DNA of 50,422 nt from a virus. The notes under the pieces were generated by a model that was not told the origin of the DNA, searched no databases, and worked only from the letters and a program-made list of their open reading frames with translations. Location: positions 1-50,422 of the IMG/VR virus record IMGVR_UViG_3300031857_000295, one strand, 5' to 3'. Each line of letters begins with the position of its first letter. Within the stretch, counting starts at the first letter, position 1. A program made the translations under genes and the position numbers. Below are positions 14,577 through 23,170 of this stretch, one piece after another.

Positions 14577-15750
14577 ACTAAGTAAGGTCGTGATTGACCT
14601 CATGCGCAACCCGTTGTTCGCAGACATGTCCGGTATCTTTATGATGGGCACGAAGCAGGTGAGCGACACGGTGCCAACTGCGCATACCAACGGGCGTGAT
14701 GAGGTGTATGGGCGTGAGTTCATCGATGCGCTATCCATACAGGAGGTAGCTTTCGTCGTGGTGCACGAGTCATTCCACAAGATGTATCGCCACCTGACTA
14801 CGTGGAAGAAGCTGTGGGATGAAGACCCACGGCTAGCCAACATGGCCTGTGACTACGTCATTAACCTAGAGATTGTCACCCGTGACCCGAACCGCACTGT
14901 GGTGTCTATGCCGCAGAAAGATGGCAAGCCCGTAGGTCTTATCGACCGCAGGTTCGCAGGTATGAACACCAAGCAGGTCTTCGATATGCTCAAGCAGGAG
15001 CAGGAAGAAGGCGATGGTGGCGGAGGCGGTGGTGATGGCGAAGGCATCGACCAGCATGACTGGGAAGGTGCGAACGACCTGACCAAAGAGGAGAAGGAAG
15101 AGCTGGTTAAGCAGGTAGACCAAGCCATACGGCAGGGGATGATTGCTGCACAGAAGATGCACGGCAAAGGTGCGGGCGGTATGTCGCGTGAGTTGACCGA
15201 CATCCTCGAGCCCAAGGTGGACTGGCGTGAGCAGCTACGTGAGTTCGTCAACGCCACGTGCGCTGGGCGTGACTACTCATCATGGCGCAAGCCTAGCCGG
15301 AGGTTTCTATCATCGGACATCATCATGCCGAGCCTTACGGGCGAGCGTGTGGGCAACATCATCATTGGCTGCGACACGTCTGGTTCAATCACCAACGAGG
15401 ACCACGCACGGAACCTGTCGGAGACTGACGCTATCTTATCCGTGGTTACGCCTGACAAGCTGCACATCATCTATTGGGACCACACGGTAGCTGCGCATGA
15501 GATATACGACGACTCGACACGCGGTTCGTTCCGCACGTCTACCAAGCCCATGGGTGGTGGGGGTACAAACCCCGACGCTATGGAGGCATATCTCAAGCAG
15601 CACGATATCAAGGCTGACTGCATCATCATGTTCACAGATGGCTACGTGCCTAACTGGGGTTCGGACTGGAACGGCGCACCGATACTGTGGGTAATTACAG
15701 GTGGTGGGCGGATGACCGCATCAACAGGCAAGACAATACATATCGACTAA
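14554..15750 (+). CDS. DUF2201-like putative metallopeptidase with VWA domain (398 aa)
   Basis: The N-terminal part has a zincin-like HESFH at residues 71-75, a further His at 80, and an ANMACDYVINLEI segment whose Asp100 could complete a metal site. After a Gly/Asp-rich linker (150-165) and a helical region, the C-terminal von Willebrand A domain shows the metal-adhesion motif DTSGS at 274-278, a Thr in GGGTNP near 338 and TDG at 361-363. This two-part layout matches the DUF2201 family as I remember it, in which VWA proteins act with MoxR ATPases. Peptidase activity is inferred from the motif only. Start ATG 14554 has AAAGGAGCAA upstream. Confidence 0.8.
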   Translation: MALTAERKLSKVVIDLMRNPLFADMSGIFMMGTKQVSDTVPTAHTNGRDEVYGREFIDALSIQEVAFVVVHESFHKMYRHLTTWKKLWDEDPRLANMACDYVINLEIVTRDPNRTVVSMPQKDGKPVGLIDRRFAGMNTKQVFDMLKQEQEEGDGGGGGGDGEGIDQHDWEGANDLTKEEKEELVKQVDQAIRQGMIAAQKMHGKGAGGMSRELTDILEPKVDWREQLREFVNATCAGRDYSSWRKPSRRFLSSDIIMPSLTGERVGNIIIGCDTSGSITNEDHARNLSETDAILSVVTPDKLHIIYWDHTVAAHEIYDDSTRGSFRTSTKPMGGGGTNPDAMEAYLKQHDIKADCIIMFTDGYVPNWGSDWNGAPILWVITGGGRMTASTGKTIHID

Positions 15751-15761
15751 GGAGCAAACCA

Positions 15762-16613
15762 ATGAGTATCTCAAGTTCATCAATGCTGGTGGAGATGAAC
15801 ATCTCCGTATGGACAGCAGCAATCATCGACCGCAAGGCAACCGACAAGGCGACGCTAGACGCACACGCTGTGGCTGACGCTGGTAAGTTCAGGAAGAACC
15901 TTATGGCTGGCACTAGCTTGCGTAAGGACATAGCTGACTACGCTGCGCTGTGTCGCACGTGGCACAACGGACGCACACTGCCTTGGTCTGACAAGGGCGT
16001 GAGGCTACTGCCTACGTCTATGTTTCTAGAGTATAAGCGCGAAGCTGACGCACGAGCGAGCTACTTTAACTCGAAGGTGACTAAGTTCGTAGCTGAGTAT
16101 CCCAATCTAGTTGAGGCTGCACGGCATAACCTTGGTGACCTATTCAATGCAGGTGACTACCCAAGCGCGGATGATGTGGAGTCCAAGTTCGCGTTCCGTC
16201 TGGTGTTCAGCCCTGTGCCAGAGGTGGGTGACTTCCGTATCGACGTAGCGAGCGACGAGCTGGCCCATCTGCGTAGCCAATACGAGGCGGCATACACTGA
16301 CCGTGTGGGTGACGCGATGAAGACCACATGGAACAAGCTGCACTCGACACTGCTGACCATGAGCGAGAAGCTGACCGAGCCAGAGGGTGAAGAGACCAAG
16401 CAGTTCCGGTCTACGTTCGTAACCAACGCCCAAGAGATGTGTCAGCTACTGACGCACCTGAACATAACTAAAGACCCGGAGCTAGAGTCAGCTAGGCAAG
16501 CACTGGAGAAGGCCATTCGTGGCGTAGACGTCGATAACATACGCAAGGACGAGATAGCACGTAGCGACCTCAAGACGCAGGTAGACTCGGTGCTTGGACA
16601 ATTTGACTGGTAA
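15762..16613 (+). CDS. Third component of the AAA+/VWA cassette, helical (283 aa)
   Basis: It starts at MSISSSSMLVEMNISVW (ATG 15762, AAGGAGCAA 5 nt before), eleven bases after the VWA gene. The protein is largely helical and charged. Blocks such as CRTWHNGRTLPWSDKGVRLLP and FAFRLVFSPVPEVGDFRID recall DUF3150-like proteins that accompany MoxR and VWA genes on plasmids and phages, though that comparison is from memory. It might bridge ATPase and VWA partner or bind the target. There are no enzymatic residues that I can point to. Confidence 0.6.
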   Translation: MSISSSSMLVEMNISVWTAAIIDRKATDKATLDAHAVADAGKFRKNLMAGTSLRKDIADYAALCRTWHNGRTLPWSDKGVRLLPTSMFLEYKREADARASYFNSKVTKFVAEYPNLVEAARHNLGDLFNAGDYPSADDVESKFAFRLVFSPVPEVGDFRIDVASDELAHLRSQYEAAYTDRVGDAMKTTWNKLHSTLLTMSEKLTEPEGEETKQFRSTFVTNAQEMCQLLTHLNITKDPELESARQALEKAIRGVDVDNIRKDEIARSDLKTQVDSVLGQFDW

Positions 16614-16627
16614 GAAGGAGCATTACA

Positions 16628-17509
16628 ATGACACAGCAGAAAGTGAATTACCCGCTAGACGTGCACAATACATACTGGCCAAGCTACGACGACGCAGACT
16701 CACTAAGGCGCGCTGAGCGGTCCAAGGTGCATCCGTTCATGGCGCAGCTAATCGAGGCACTGCAAGTCAAGCGTCCAAACTGGGAGTTCGAGGCTTCTGG
16801 TTACGGCACTGTTAACCACAGCGGTGAGGTAAACGACATACTTCACTCATCCTTCGACATCTACGACAACGGGGAGAAGCTGGCCAGCATAGACAAGGAG
16901 TTCAAAGGCAACGGGCATGTGTATGCAGTTAAGAACCACCGTCTCGTTGCAGCGCGTGAGCGTGGGCTATGGACAAACCGTAAGAACCTCAAAGACATAA
17001 CCGCAGTTATACTCAAGAACGTCTACCCACACACAGTCGCAGAGATAGCAGATGCCAAGTACAAGGCGAGCCATAGCTCCGCGCAGAGCGCCAGCTACAG
17101 GGCTAGACAGCTTCACATCCGTGCGGTTGAGAGGCTGGCAGCGCCAGCGTTAGAGTTTCTATCATCGCAGTGGGACGCGTTTATGGCCGTCCCTACGGGC
17201 AACCTCCATGTGGACGAAGCCAAAGAAAAGTTCTTTGAGCTACGTGATAACGCAGAAGCAGCCAAGGTGCTTGCAAACAGCCCACACTGGGTGGTGGTTG
17301 AGCGTCCACGAGACTTTATCGTGCAGCCGGTGGGTAAAGAAGCATACGCATGCAGTCTGGAGTCCATGCCTGACCAAGTGAAGATGGCGCTAGGTCTACT
17401 CAAGATGACTGAGAAGGACACGTTGATTAATGACATAGGTGTACGCACCGACGTGGACACTTTCTTTATTTTACACAACCCAGTTGACGTACCACCCGAA
17501 GAGGGATAA
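16628..17509 (+). CDS. Conserved phage protein following the cassette, unknown (293 aa)
   Basis: The N-terminal 110 residues look alpha/beta (NWEFEASGYGTVNHSGEVNDILHSSFDIYDNGEKLASIDKEF). The middle is helical, and the C-terminal part again strand-rich (HWVVVERPRDFIVQPVGKEAYACS). No known motif is seen. The ATG follows AAGGAGCATTACA; the gap to the preceding gene is 14 nt, so it belongs to the same transcript and may be a fourth member of the AAA+/VWA set. The function is not known. Confidence 0.6.
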   Translation: MTQQKVNYPLDVHNTYWPSYDDADSLRRAERSKVHPFMAQLIEALQVKRPNWEFEASGYGTVNHSGEVNDILHSSFDIYDNGEKLASIDKEFKGNGHVYAVKNHRLVAARERGLWTNRKNLKDITAVILKNVYPHTVAEIADAKYKASHSSAQSASYRARQLHIRAVERLAAPALEFLSSQWDAFMAVPTGNLHVDEAKEKFFELRDNAEAAKVLANSPHWVVVERPRDFIVQPVGKEAYACSLESMPDQVKMALGLLKMTEKDTLINDIGVRTDVDTFFILHNPVDVPPEEG

Positions 17510-17534
17510 ACACTCATAAGAAGGAGCAAACAAC

Positions 17535-17837
17535 ATGGCGTCAACGCCAGAGAAAAGAGTCAAAGAAAAAATCGTCAAGGTGTTGAAGGAGGAAGGAGTT
17601 TACTACTTCTTCCCCGCCACCCATGGCTTTGGCCGCAGTGGCGTCCCTGACATAATATGCTGTGTGAACGGTTACTTCTTGGCCATCGAAGTCAAGGCAG
17701 GGACCAACAAGCCAACCGCCCTACAAGTGCGTGAGATTGAAACGATACGCCGGTCTAACGGCGTAGCCGTGGTAGCTAACGACGAGAACTGGGACATGGT
17801 GCGCGGACTGGTGCACAAGTTGAAGGAGCAGGGGTGA
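17535..17837 (+). CDS. VRR-NUC nuclease (100 aa)
   Basis: This is a minimal PD-(D/E)XK-type VRR-NUC domain covering the whole protein. The catalytic set is GVPD with Asp39 and IEVKAG with Glu52 and Lys54, followed by Gln64. Stand-alone phage versions are thought to cut branched DNA such as Holliday junctions. It would help resolve replication or recombination intermediates before packaging. The ATG follows AAGGAGCAAACAAC. Its stop shares a base with the next ATG. Confidence 0.85.
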   Translation: MASTPEKRVKEKIVKVLKEEGVYYFFPATHGFGRSGVPDIICCVNGYFLAIEVKAGTNKPTALQVREIETIRRSNGVAVVANDENWDMVRGLVHKLKEQG

Positions 17838-18433
17838 TGGATGTGGAAACCGACACCTGCAAGCAGATAGCCGCCCTAGCGGCTACGCATACCCAACGCG
17901 AGATAGCTAAACTTGTCGGTATGAGTCGCACAGCGGTATGTAAAAGACTTGTACACATGGGGGTTCGCACACAGAACGCTAGAGGACGCAAGCGTTTACC
18001 TTCCGTGAAGGGTATATGTCCCGCATGCAAGGTAGAGTTTGCGTTAGACTCTAACCAGAGAGACCATATTAAAAAAGGGCAGCAGCCGTGTTGCAGCAAA
18101 GAGTGTTTACGTCAGCACAAAGTAAACTGGGCTACTAGTTACGAGAACTATAGGAGCGGGCCGGAGTCTAATCGCTGGAAACATGGCTACGCGAGTATTG
18201 AAACACTTAAGAAGGTAATTAGTTATCTAGACGAGCACGGTAACGTGCCGGTTACTGAAATCCGTAATGCAGTAGGTGGATGTACTTATGCTACTGCGTC
18301 AAAGGCAAGGAGGGCGTTGGATATACCGTTACAAACAACCTTTAAGCATGGTTATTATTCCAATGTCGCCATAGAAGCGCGTGATACCATACGGAAAATC
18401 AACAAACTTATTAAAGAAGGAGCAAGAGCATGA
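17837..18433 (+). CDS. Helix-turn-helix protein with zinc-binding cysteines (198 aa)
   Basis: Residues 18-44 (THTQREIAKLVGMSRTAVCK and following) read as a resolvase/sigma-4-like helix-turn-helix. A cysteine group follows: CPAC near 62-65 and a CC-x3-C near 86-91, compatible with a zinc site. The C-terminal part holds a second helical segment. DNA binding is likely; the target is unknown. I prefer ATG 17837 over the GTG one codon earlier because it gives a TGATG junction and AAGGAG spaced 9 nt. Confidence 0.65.
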   Translation: MDVETDTCKQIAALAATHTQREIAKLVGMSRTAVCKRLVHMGVRTQNARGRKRLPSVKGICPACKVEFALDSNQRDHIKKGQQPCCSKECLRQHKVNWATSYENYRSGPESNRWKHGYASIETLKKVISYLDEHGNVPVTEIRNAVGGCTYATASKARRALDIPLQTTFKHGYYSNVAIEARDTIRKINKLIKEGARA

Positions 18434-18666
18434 CTACTATTACCGAAATCCGTGACAACCTAATCGAAGTATTCAACGGGCTGCGCGATGGCACTGTGGA
18501 TATTAAAGACGCAGTTGAAATCAACAACACCGCTGGCAAAATCATCAACAGTGCCAAGGTGCAAATCGCTTACAGTGCGCTGCGCGGCGAAGCCCCGAAC
18601 ATACCCTTCCTACAGACAGCCGTGGCACCGAAGCAGAGGGCGCTTAAGAAGGGCCAAAGCAAATGA
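18430..18666 (+). CDS. Small conserved phage protein, unknown (78 aa)
   Basis: The N-terminal 50 residues are helical (ITEIRDNLIEVFNGLRDGTVDIKDAVEINNTAGKIINSAKVQ) and the C-terminus is basic (PKQRALKKGQSK). Similar small proteins accompany replication genes in other phages as far as I recall, without an assigned role. AAGGAGCAAGAGC precedes the ATG; both ends overlap neighbours as ATGA. Confidence 0.6.
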   Translation: MTTITEIRDNLIEVFNGLRDGTVDIKDAVEINNTAGKIINSAKVQIAYSALRGEAPNIPFLQTAVAPKQRALKKGQSK

Positions 18667-18992
18667 CCAAGATTAAAGGCCGAGGCCAGACCGACCAAGA
18701 TATTATCCGTGCCATTGGCTACATAACTGACGATAAATATATCGCAGCGTACTACGGTGTGGATGTGAAGCGCGTCAATCACCTACGCAAGGAGGTGGGC
18801 AACCACAAAGCCAAGGTAGCACAGGCTATATACACCAGCCAGAAGAGCGCACCCACAGGAATGAACAGCGACTCCGAGCGTAGGTGGAACGCCAACGCAA
18901 GGGAAGGTTCGGCTGACTTACTCGCGGCGCTAAATAAGTTCTTCGAGAAGCGACTGCTTGAGAAGGCAGCACTGGAGCGAAGCAATGGATAA
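18663..18992 (+). CDS. Putative DNA-binding protein (109 aa)
   Basis: The basic N-terminus (MTKIKGRGQ) leads into a possible helix-turn-helix (DDKYIAAYYGVDVKRVNHLRKEVG). The C-terminal half is helical and charged. It lies between small genes upstream of the polymerase and overlaps both. The HTH call is tentative. Confidence 0.5.
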   Translation: MTKIKGRGQTDQDIIRAIGYITDDKYIAAYYGVDVKRVNHLRKEVGNHKAKVAQAIYTSQKSAPTGMNSDSERRWNANAREGSADLLAALNKFFEKRLLEKAALERSNG

Positions 18993-19143
18993 CCCACGGT
19001 CTCTAGTGCATTTGCATTTACCAAAAGTGTTTTCGTTTCGGATAATGTCAGCGCTCTTTGATAACGGCGATGCGGCAATCGTGTTCTCACTACAGGTGTG
19101 GCGGGGCGGTGTGTCGTTAACGATGATGCTGCAAGCGAAATAG
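18985..19143 (+). CDS. Small protein, unknown (52 aa)
   Basis: ATG 18985 overlaps the end of the previous gene by 8 nt and has GGAG 9 nt before it. The product (MDNPRSLVHLHLPKVFSF and following, ending MMLQAK) has strand-like hydrophobic patches and no motif. It could be a real coupled gene or chance. Confidence 0.4.
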   Translation: MDNPRSLVHLHLPKVFSFRIMSALFDNGDAAIVFSLQVWRGGVSLTMMLQAK

Positions 19144-19151
19144 GAAAACAC

Positions 19152-19229
19152 ATGACACTAAGGCAGTTCCTGCAGGATAATTTCGGCTGGGATATTTATG
19201 ATTGGAATGAAGATGACATCAGGTTCTGA
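19152..19229 (+). CDS. Possible 25-aa peptide upstream of the polymerase
   Basis: The frame encodes MTLRQFLQDNFGWDIYDWNE and five more residues. AGGAAAACAC precedes the ATG, and the frame exactly bridges the gap between two genes. It is acidic with several aromatic residues. It is too short to be judged from composition, so this is a tentative call. Confidence 0.3.
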   Translation: MTLRQFLQDNFGWDIYDWNEDDIRF

Positions 19230-19413
19230 AGTGCGCAAGTCCAAGTATGGCCTCAACGCGATGGAGGTCGGTGACATCCGCACATTCAATGCACCAACCA
19301 AGGAAGAGCAGAAGCGTATACGTCGCGCTGCGCATAACCGTAATGCGCGTAGCAAAAAGTACTTCATCACGCGATGCAAGGGCGACGTCCTCTACATAAC
19401 AAGGATACGGTGA
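19198..19413 (+). CDS. Small basic protein, unknown (71 aa)
   Basis: The C-terminal 40 residues are strongly basic (KEEQKRIRRAAHNRNARSKKYFITRCKGDVLYI), suggesting nucleic-acid binding. Three nearby in-frame ATGs (19198, 19207, 19213) make the start uncertain, and none has a strong ribosome site. The stop shares a base with the polymerase ATG. No family is recognised. Confidence 0.55.
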   Translation: MIGMKMTSGSEVRKSKYGLNAMEVGDIRTFNAPTKEEQKRIRRAAHNRNARSKKYFITRCKGDVLYITRIR

Positions 19414-21233
19414 TGGACATCTTGAACATCGACTTCGAGACCTACTACGACCGCGCCTTCTCGCTCTCCAAGATGACGACGGAGGAGTATATCCGTGACC
19501 CGCAGTTCGAGACCATAGGCGTTGCCGTTAAGCGCAACGAAGAAGAGACTGTATGGTTCACCGGCACCAACGCGCAAACCAAGCGGTGGCTACAACAGTG
19601 GGACTGGGATAACAGCATAGCTGTGGCTCATAACGCCATGTTCGACATGGCAATCCTTAACTGGCGTTACGACATTCGACCCAAGCGCATCGCAGATACC
19701 CTGTCTATGCTCCGTGCTATTGATGGACCGCATGCTGGTAACAGCCTAGCCAGAGCAGTTGAGCGTTACGGTCTGGGCGAGAAGGGCGACGAGGTTATCA
19801 ACGCGCTAGGTAAGCGGCGACTGGACTTCACTGACGAGGACATGGCCCGTTATGGTGAGTACTGCATTAACGACGTAGAGCTGACGCAGAAGTTGTTTAC
19901 TGTCTTGGCACCGCTCATGCCCGTGTCCGAGCTGCGTCTGATTGACCTGACTATCCGGATGTTCACCGAGCCGGTGCTGGTGTTGGATAAGAGTATCTTG
20001 GCTGCGCATTTGGATAACGTACAAGCCAAGAAAGAAGAGCTTATGGCTAAGCTTAACTACGACAAGTCCGAGCTGATGAGTAACCCGAAGCTAGCGGAAC
20101 TGTTGGAGTTTCATGGTGTGTCACCGCCCATGAAGGTGAGCGCCAAGACAGGTAAGGCAGCATTCGCCTTCGCCAAGAGTGATGAACTGTTCAAGGCACT
20201 GCTCGACCACCCCAATCCACAAGTGCAAGCCATCGTCGCTGCGCGGCTGGGCGTGAAGTCTACACTTGAGGAGACGCGGACCGAGCGGTTCGTAGCTATT
20301 GCTGACCGGGGACTACTACCAGTTCCACTACGCTACTACGCAGCACATACAGGCCGGTGGGGTGGCGACGACAAGGTCAACCTCCAGAACCTACCGCGCA
20401 AGTCACCGCTCAAGAAGTCTATGCGGGCACCAGAAGGCTATGTGTTTATCGACTGTGACTCGTCGCAAATCGAAGCGCGGACCTTGGCGTGGCTAGCTGG
20501 ACAGAACGACTTGGTGGATGCCTTCGACAAAGGTGAGGACGTCTATAAGATTATGGCGTCGTCTATCTACGAAGTGCCTATTGATGACGTGACGGATGAC
20601 CAGCGGTTCGTGGGTAAGACCACCATCCTTGGTTGTGGCTACGGCATGGGAAGTAGTAAGTTCCAAGCGCAGCTTAAGACATTCGGTGTAGAGTTGGACT
20701 CAAAAACCTGCGCGCATATTGTGTACAAGTACAGGGACCAGTTTAGCCAGATACCGCTACTGTGGGAGCAAGGGGATAAGGCGTTAGAGGCGCTTATGTC
20801 CACTAGGACCGCACAACTGGGTGAGCACGAAGCACTGCTAGTAGATATGTTCGGTATCAGGTTACCCAACGGTATGTACCTGCGGTACGATAACTTACGC
20901 AAGGAGCCAGACAAGAAGTCGGGCCGGGACCAGTTCGTCTACGACGTCAAGAAGGGTCGGGCTACGCTACCTACGTACATATACGGCGGGAAGCTGATTG
21001 AGAACGTGTGCCAAGCCTTGGCCCGTATCATTATCGGTGAGCAGATGCTGATGATTGCACGACGCTACCGTGTGGTGATGACCGTGCACGACGCCGTGGG
21101 GGTGATTGCCCCCATAGAAGAAGCTGACAAAGCCCGTGCGTTTGTTGAAGTCTGCATGCGCATGCGACCTAAGTGGGCCGCAGCGTTACCGTTGAACTGT
21201 GAGAGCAAGATAGGAGCAAGTTATGGCGGATGA
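19413..21233 (+). CDS. PolA-type DNA polymerase with 3'-5' exonuclease domain (606 aa)
   Basis: This is the replicative polymerase. The exonuclease domain shows DFE at residues 7-9, HNAMFD (Asp78) and YCIND (Tyr150, Asp154), the complete family-A proofreading set. The polymerase domain shows motif A DSSQIEAR at 349-356, motif B with Arg398, Lys402 and the YG at 410-411, and motif C VHDA with His559 and Asp560. There is no 5'-3' nuclease domain, as in T7 and many phages. I chose ATG 19413 (TGATG junction with the previous gene); starting earlier would add residues in front of the first catalytic motif. Confidence 0.93.
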   Translation: MDILNIDFETYYDRAFSLSKMTTEEYIRDPQFETIGVAVKRNEEETVWFTGTNAQTKRWLQQWDWDNSIAVAHNAMFDMAILNWRYDIRPKRIADTLSMLRAIDGPHAGNSLARAVERYGLGEKGDEVINALGKRRLDFTDEDMARYGEYCINDVELTQKLFTVLAPLMPVSELRLIDLTIRMFTEPVLVLDKSILAAHLDNVQAKKEELMAKLNYDKSELMSNPKLAELLEFHGVSPPMKVSAKTGKAAFAFAKSDELFKALLDHPNPQVQAIVAARLGVKSTLEETRTERFVAIADRGLLPVPLRYYAAHTGRWGGDDKVNLQNLPRKSPLKKSMRAPEGYVFIDCDSSQIEARTLAWLAGQNDLVDAFDKGEDVYKIMASSIYEVPIDDVTDDQRFVGKTTILGCGYGMGSSKFQAQLKTFGVELDSKTCAHIVYKYRDQFSQIPLLWEQGDKALEALMSTRTAQLGEHEALLVDMFGIRLPNGMYLRYDNLRKEPDKKSGRDQFVYDVKKGRATLPTYIYGGKLIENVCQALARIIIGEQMLMIARRYRVVMTVHDAVGVIAPIEEADKARAFVEVCMRMRPKWAAALPLNCESKIGASYGG

Positions 21234-21654
21234 ACCGCACGACGCAGTCAAGCTGCTACTTGCACGGATGGAGAGTCATCCAGAGGAGTTTAGGCTTAAA
21301 GACCCGTCGTACCATGACCGATGGTATAACCACATGAGCGCTATAAACTCTTACGGAAATGAGGCTGACATAGCTGCACTTGATGCAAAGGTACGTGATA
21401 TCCGCATGGCTGAAGTTCACGAGCAAATAATGGAGGAGTTGCTTAACGGCGACGAGCGCCGTGCGCAGGAAGAGAAAGAGAATGAGTATGAGCGGCATCT
21501 TGCAGCCGCATTGCAGCACACGCAGCAGCAAGCGATGCAGCAGAATATTCAGAACGCCATACTGCGCATCGACAGCATCGGCAACGTCGGGGTTGGTAAT
21601 GTAACGCCAAGTACGCAGTTAGGTGGTGTAATATCAATTAACAGAGGAGAATAG
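21223..21654 (+). CDS. Unknown protein with Gln-rich helix (143 aa)
   Basis: ATG 21223 overlaps the polymerase end by 11 nt and has AGGAGCAAG upstream. The first 90 residues are helical and charged. A coiled-coil-like stretch follows (EKENEYERHLAAALQHTQQQAMQQN), and a Gly/Val-rich end. It may bind the polymerase or DNA, but nothing specific is seen. Confidence 0.6.
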   Translation: MADEPHDAVKLLLARMESHPEEFRLKDPSYHDRWYNHMSAINSYGNEADIAALDAKVRDIRMAEVHEQIMEELLNGDERRAQEEKENEYERHLAAALQHTQQQAMQQNIQNAILRIDSIGNVGVGNVTPSTQLGGVISINRGE

Positions 21655-21656
21655 CG

Positions 21657-21842
21657 ATGGAGTACATACTAGCAATAATAAGCGTGTCTGCACTGGCCTA
21701 CTTCAGTTACCAGCTTGGTAAAGGTAGCGCAGACGGTAAAATTATTACCATCAAACGTGAGAACGAGCGGCTCAATGCAAAGCTGCACAAACTAACAGAC
21801 CGCGACTCCAAGGGTCGCTTCGTAGGTAACAAGAGCAAGTAA
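21657..21842 (+). CDS. Small membrane-anchored protein (61 aa)
   Basis: Residues 2-19 (EYILAIISVSALAYFSYQ) form one membrane helix, followed by a charged helical tail with KRENERLNAKLHKL. The layout resembles small spanin-like or membrane-tethered coiled-coil proteins, but there is no lysis partner nearby. GAGGAG precedes the ATG. Confidence 0.6.
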   Translation: MEYILAIISVSALAYFSYQLGKGSADGKIITIKRENERLNAKLHKLTDRDSKGRFVGNKSK

Positions 21843-21865
21843 CAACCAAAGAAGGAGTAAGTACC

Positions 21866-22402
21866 ATGAACGTTATGTCTAAAATACGTCCGAACACTCG
21901 TAAGGAAGAAGTTTTCAATACGCTGGGGCTGCACCCTAACAGCACAACTAAAGAGCTAGCTGCCCTTATGCCCCACCACGCGATAGGCGACATATCGCAT
22001 GCGATAAGTTCGATGGCGGGTAAGAACCTAGTATTCGTGACAGGCAAAAAGCGCGAGGAGGGTCCATCGGGTCGGATTACGACGCACAGTGCGTACTCCG
22101 TAAAGTACAAGAAGGTCGATAAAGATGCGGCACCACAACCAATCCCACGGCCTGAACTGTTTAATTCGCTTATCGAGACGCTGGAAACAGAGATTGCCGT
22201 GCTGACGCAGTGGAAAGAAGCTGCACTACTTCGCTATCCAGACTTAGAAGTAGACCCACTGGTGTTGGAAGCACGGGCACTACTGGCTGCGGAAGCGGAA
22301 GCGCAGGGCAGCATAGCGGCCTCACAAGCTTATATTACCGGTAATAGGGACCACACTGTAGCAGTTCAGGCTTTGGTTAAGGCGTTAGGAGCTAAGAAAT
22401 GA
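21866..22402 (+). CDS. Winged-helix-like DNA-binding protein (178 aa)
   Basis: Residues 10-80 fit a winged helix: TRKEEVFNTLGLHPNSTTKEL, then a recognition-helix-like ISHAISSMAGKNLVFV and a wing with GRITTHSAYSV. The remaining 95 residues are a long helical domain. It is probably a regulator or replication accessory protein. AAGGAGTAAGTACC precedes the ATG, and its stop overlaps the glycosyltransferase start (ATGA). Confidence 0.55.
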   Translation: MNVMSKIRPNTRKEEVFNTLGLHPNSTTKELAALMPHHAIGDISHAISSMAGKNLVFVTGKKREEGPSGRITTHSAYSVKYKKVDKDAAPQPIPRPELFNSLIETLETEIAVLTQWKEAALLRYPDLEVDPLVLEARALLAAEAEAQGSIAASQAYITGNRDHTVAVQALVKALGAKK

Positions 22403-23157
22403 CTGAGGAGAAACGACCGAGCCTGATGATTGCCACCCCCATGTACGGGGGCATGTGCACAGGGCACTATGTGCAAGGTCTACTTATGACCATGAACAAG
22501 ATGCGCGAACTGGGTGTCAACGTGGCATGGTGCCAGATTATGAACGAGAGCCTTATCACACGGGCACGTAATGAACTGGCACGGGTGTTCCTTGAGAGCG
22601 ACCATGACTACCTCATGTTCATCGACGCTGACATTGGCTTTGATGCAGAGGCCATCGCGCACCTCATGCTGGCCGACAAGGACATCGCATGCGGCATCTA
22701 CCCGAAGAAGGAAGTGAACTGGGATAGCGTCAACCGCGCTGCCCTTGAAGGTAAGACGGACCTTGCAAACCACGCCGGAGCATTCGTGTTCAACATGGTA
22801 GGTGGAGCCAATGTGGAGACCGACGAGACAGGCTGCATCGAAGTGCGGCATGGCGGCACAGGCTTCATGCTAATCAAGCGTGGTGTTTTCGAGGCACTTG
22901 TGCCTCATGTACCAACCTACCGCGTGTCGTCGTTCCAAAACCCAGAGACGGGTGAGTACGACAAGCCGTTGACCCATGAGTTTTTCGCTACCAGCATCGA
23001 CGAGACCGGTGCACTGCTAAGCGAAGATTACCATTTTTGTGAACTGTGGCGCAACCACGGTGGCAAAATACACGCCCACCCGTTCATCAAGCTACATCAT
23101 GTAGGCACGTATGTGTTTGGTGGTGACATCTTGCAGAGCGGCGGCAATCTAAAGTGA
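22399..23157 (+). CDS. GT-A-type glycosyltransferase (252 aa)
   Basis: The N-terminal Rossmann-like region (LMIATPMYGG), an RARN segment at 55-58 and the metal-binding DAD in FIDADIG at 76-78 mark a GT-A (family 2-like) transferase. HGGTGFMLIKR and SEDYHFCELWRNHGG belong to the acceptor side. It transfers a sugar from a nucleotide donor. Its place among replication genes suggests modification of DNA or a host surface rather than a virion part; both are inferred. No base-modifying partner is recognised in the window. It lacks membrane segments. Confidence 0.75.
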   Translation: MTEEKRPSLMIATPMYGGMCTGHYVQGLLMTMNKMRELGVNVAWCQIMNESLITRARNELARVFLESDHDYLMFIDADIGFDAEAIAHLMLADKDIACGIYPKKEVNWDSVNRAALEGKTDLANHAGAFVFNMVGGANVETDETGCIEVRHGGTGFMLIKRGVFEALVPHVPTYRVSSFQNPETGEYDKPLTHEFFATSIDETGALLSEDYHFCELWRNHGGKIHAHPFIKLHHVGTYVFGGDILQSGGNLK

Positions 23158-23170
23158 AGGAGCAAATGAA

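Noticed and set aside
13321-15750. Reading the MoxR/VWA pair as a bacterial defence island captured by the phage
   Set aside because: The genes share the ribosome-site style, promoter type and palindromes of neighbouring phage genes, so nothing indicates recent capture.
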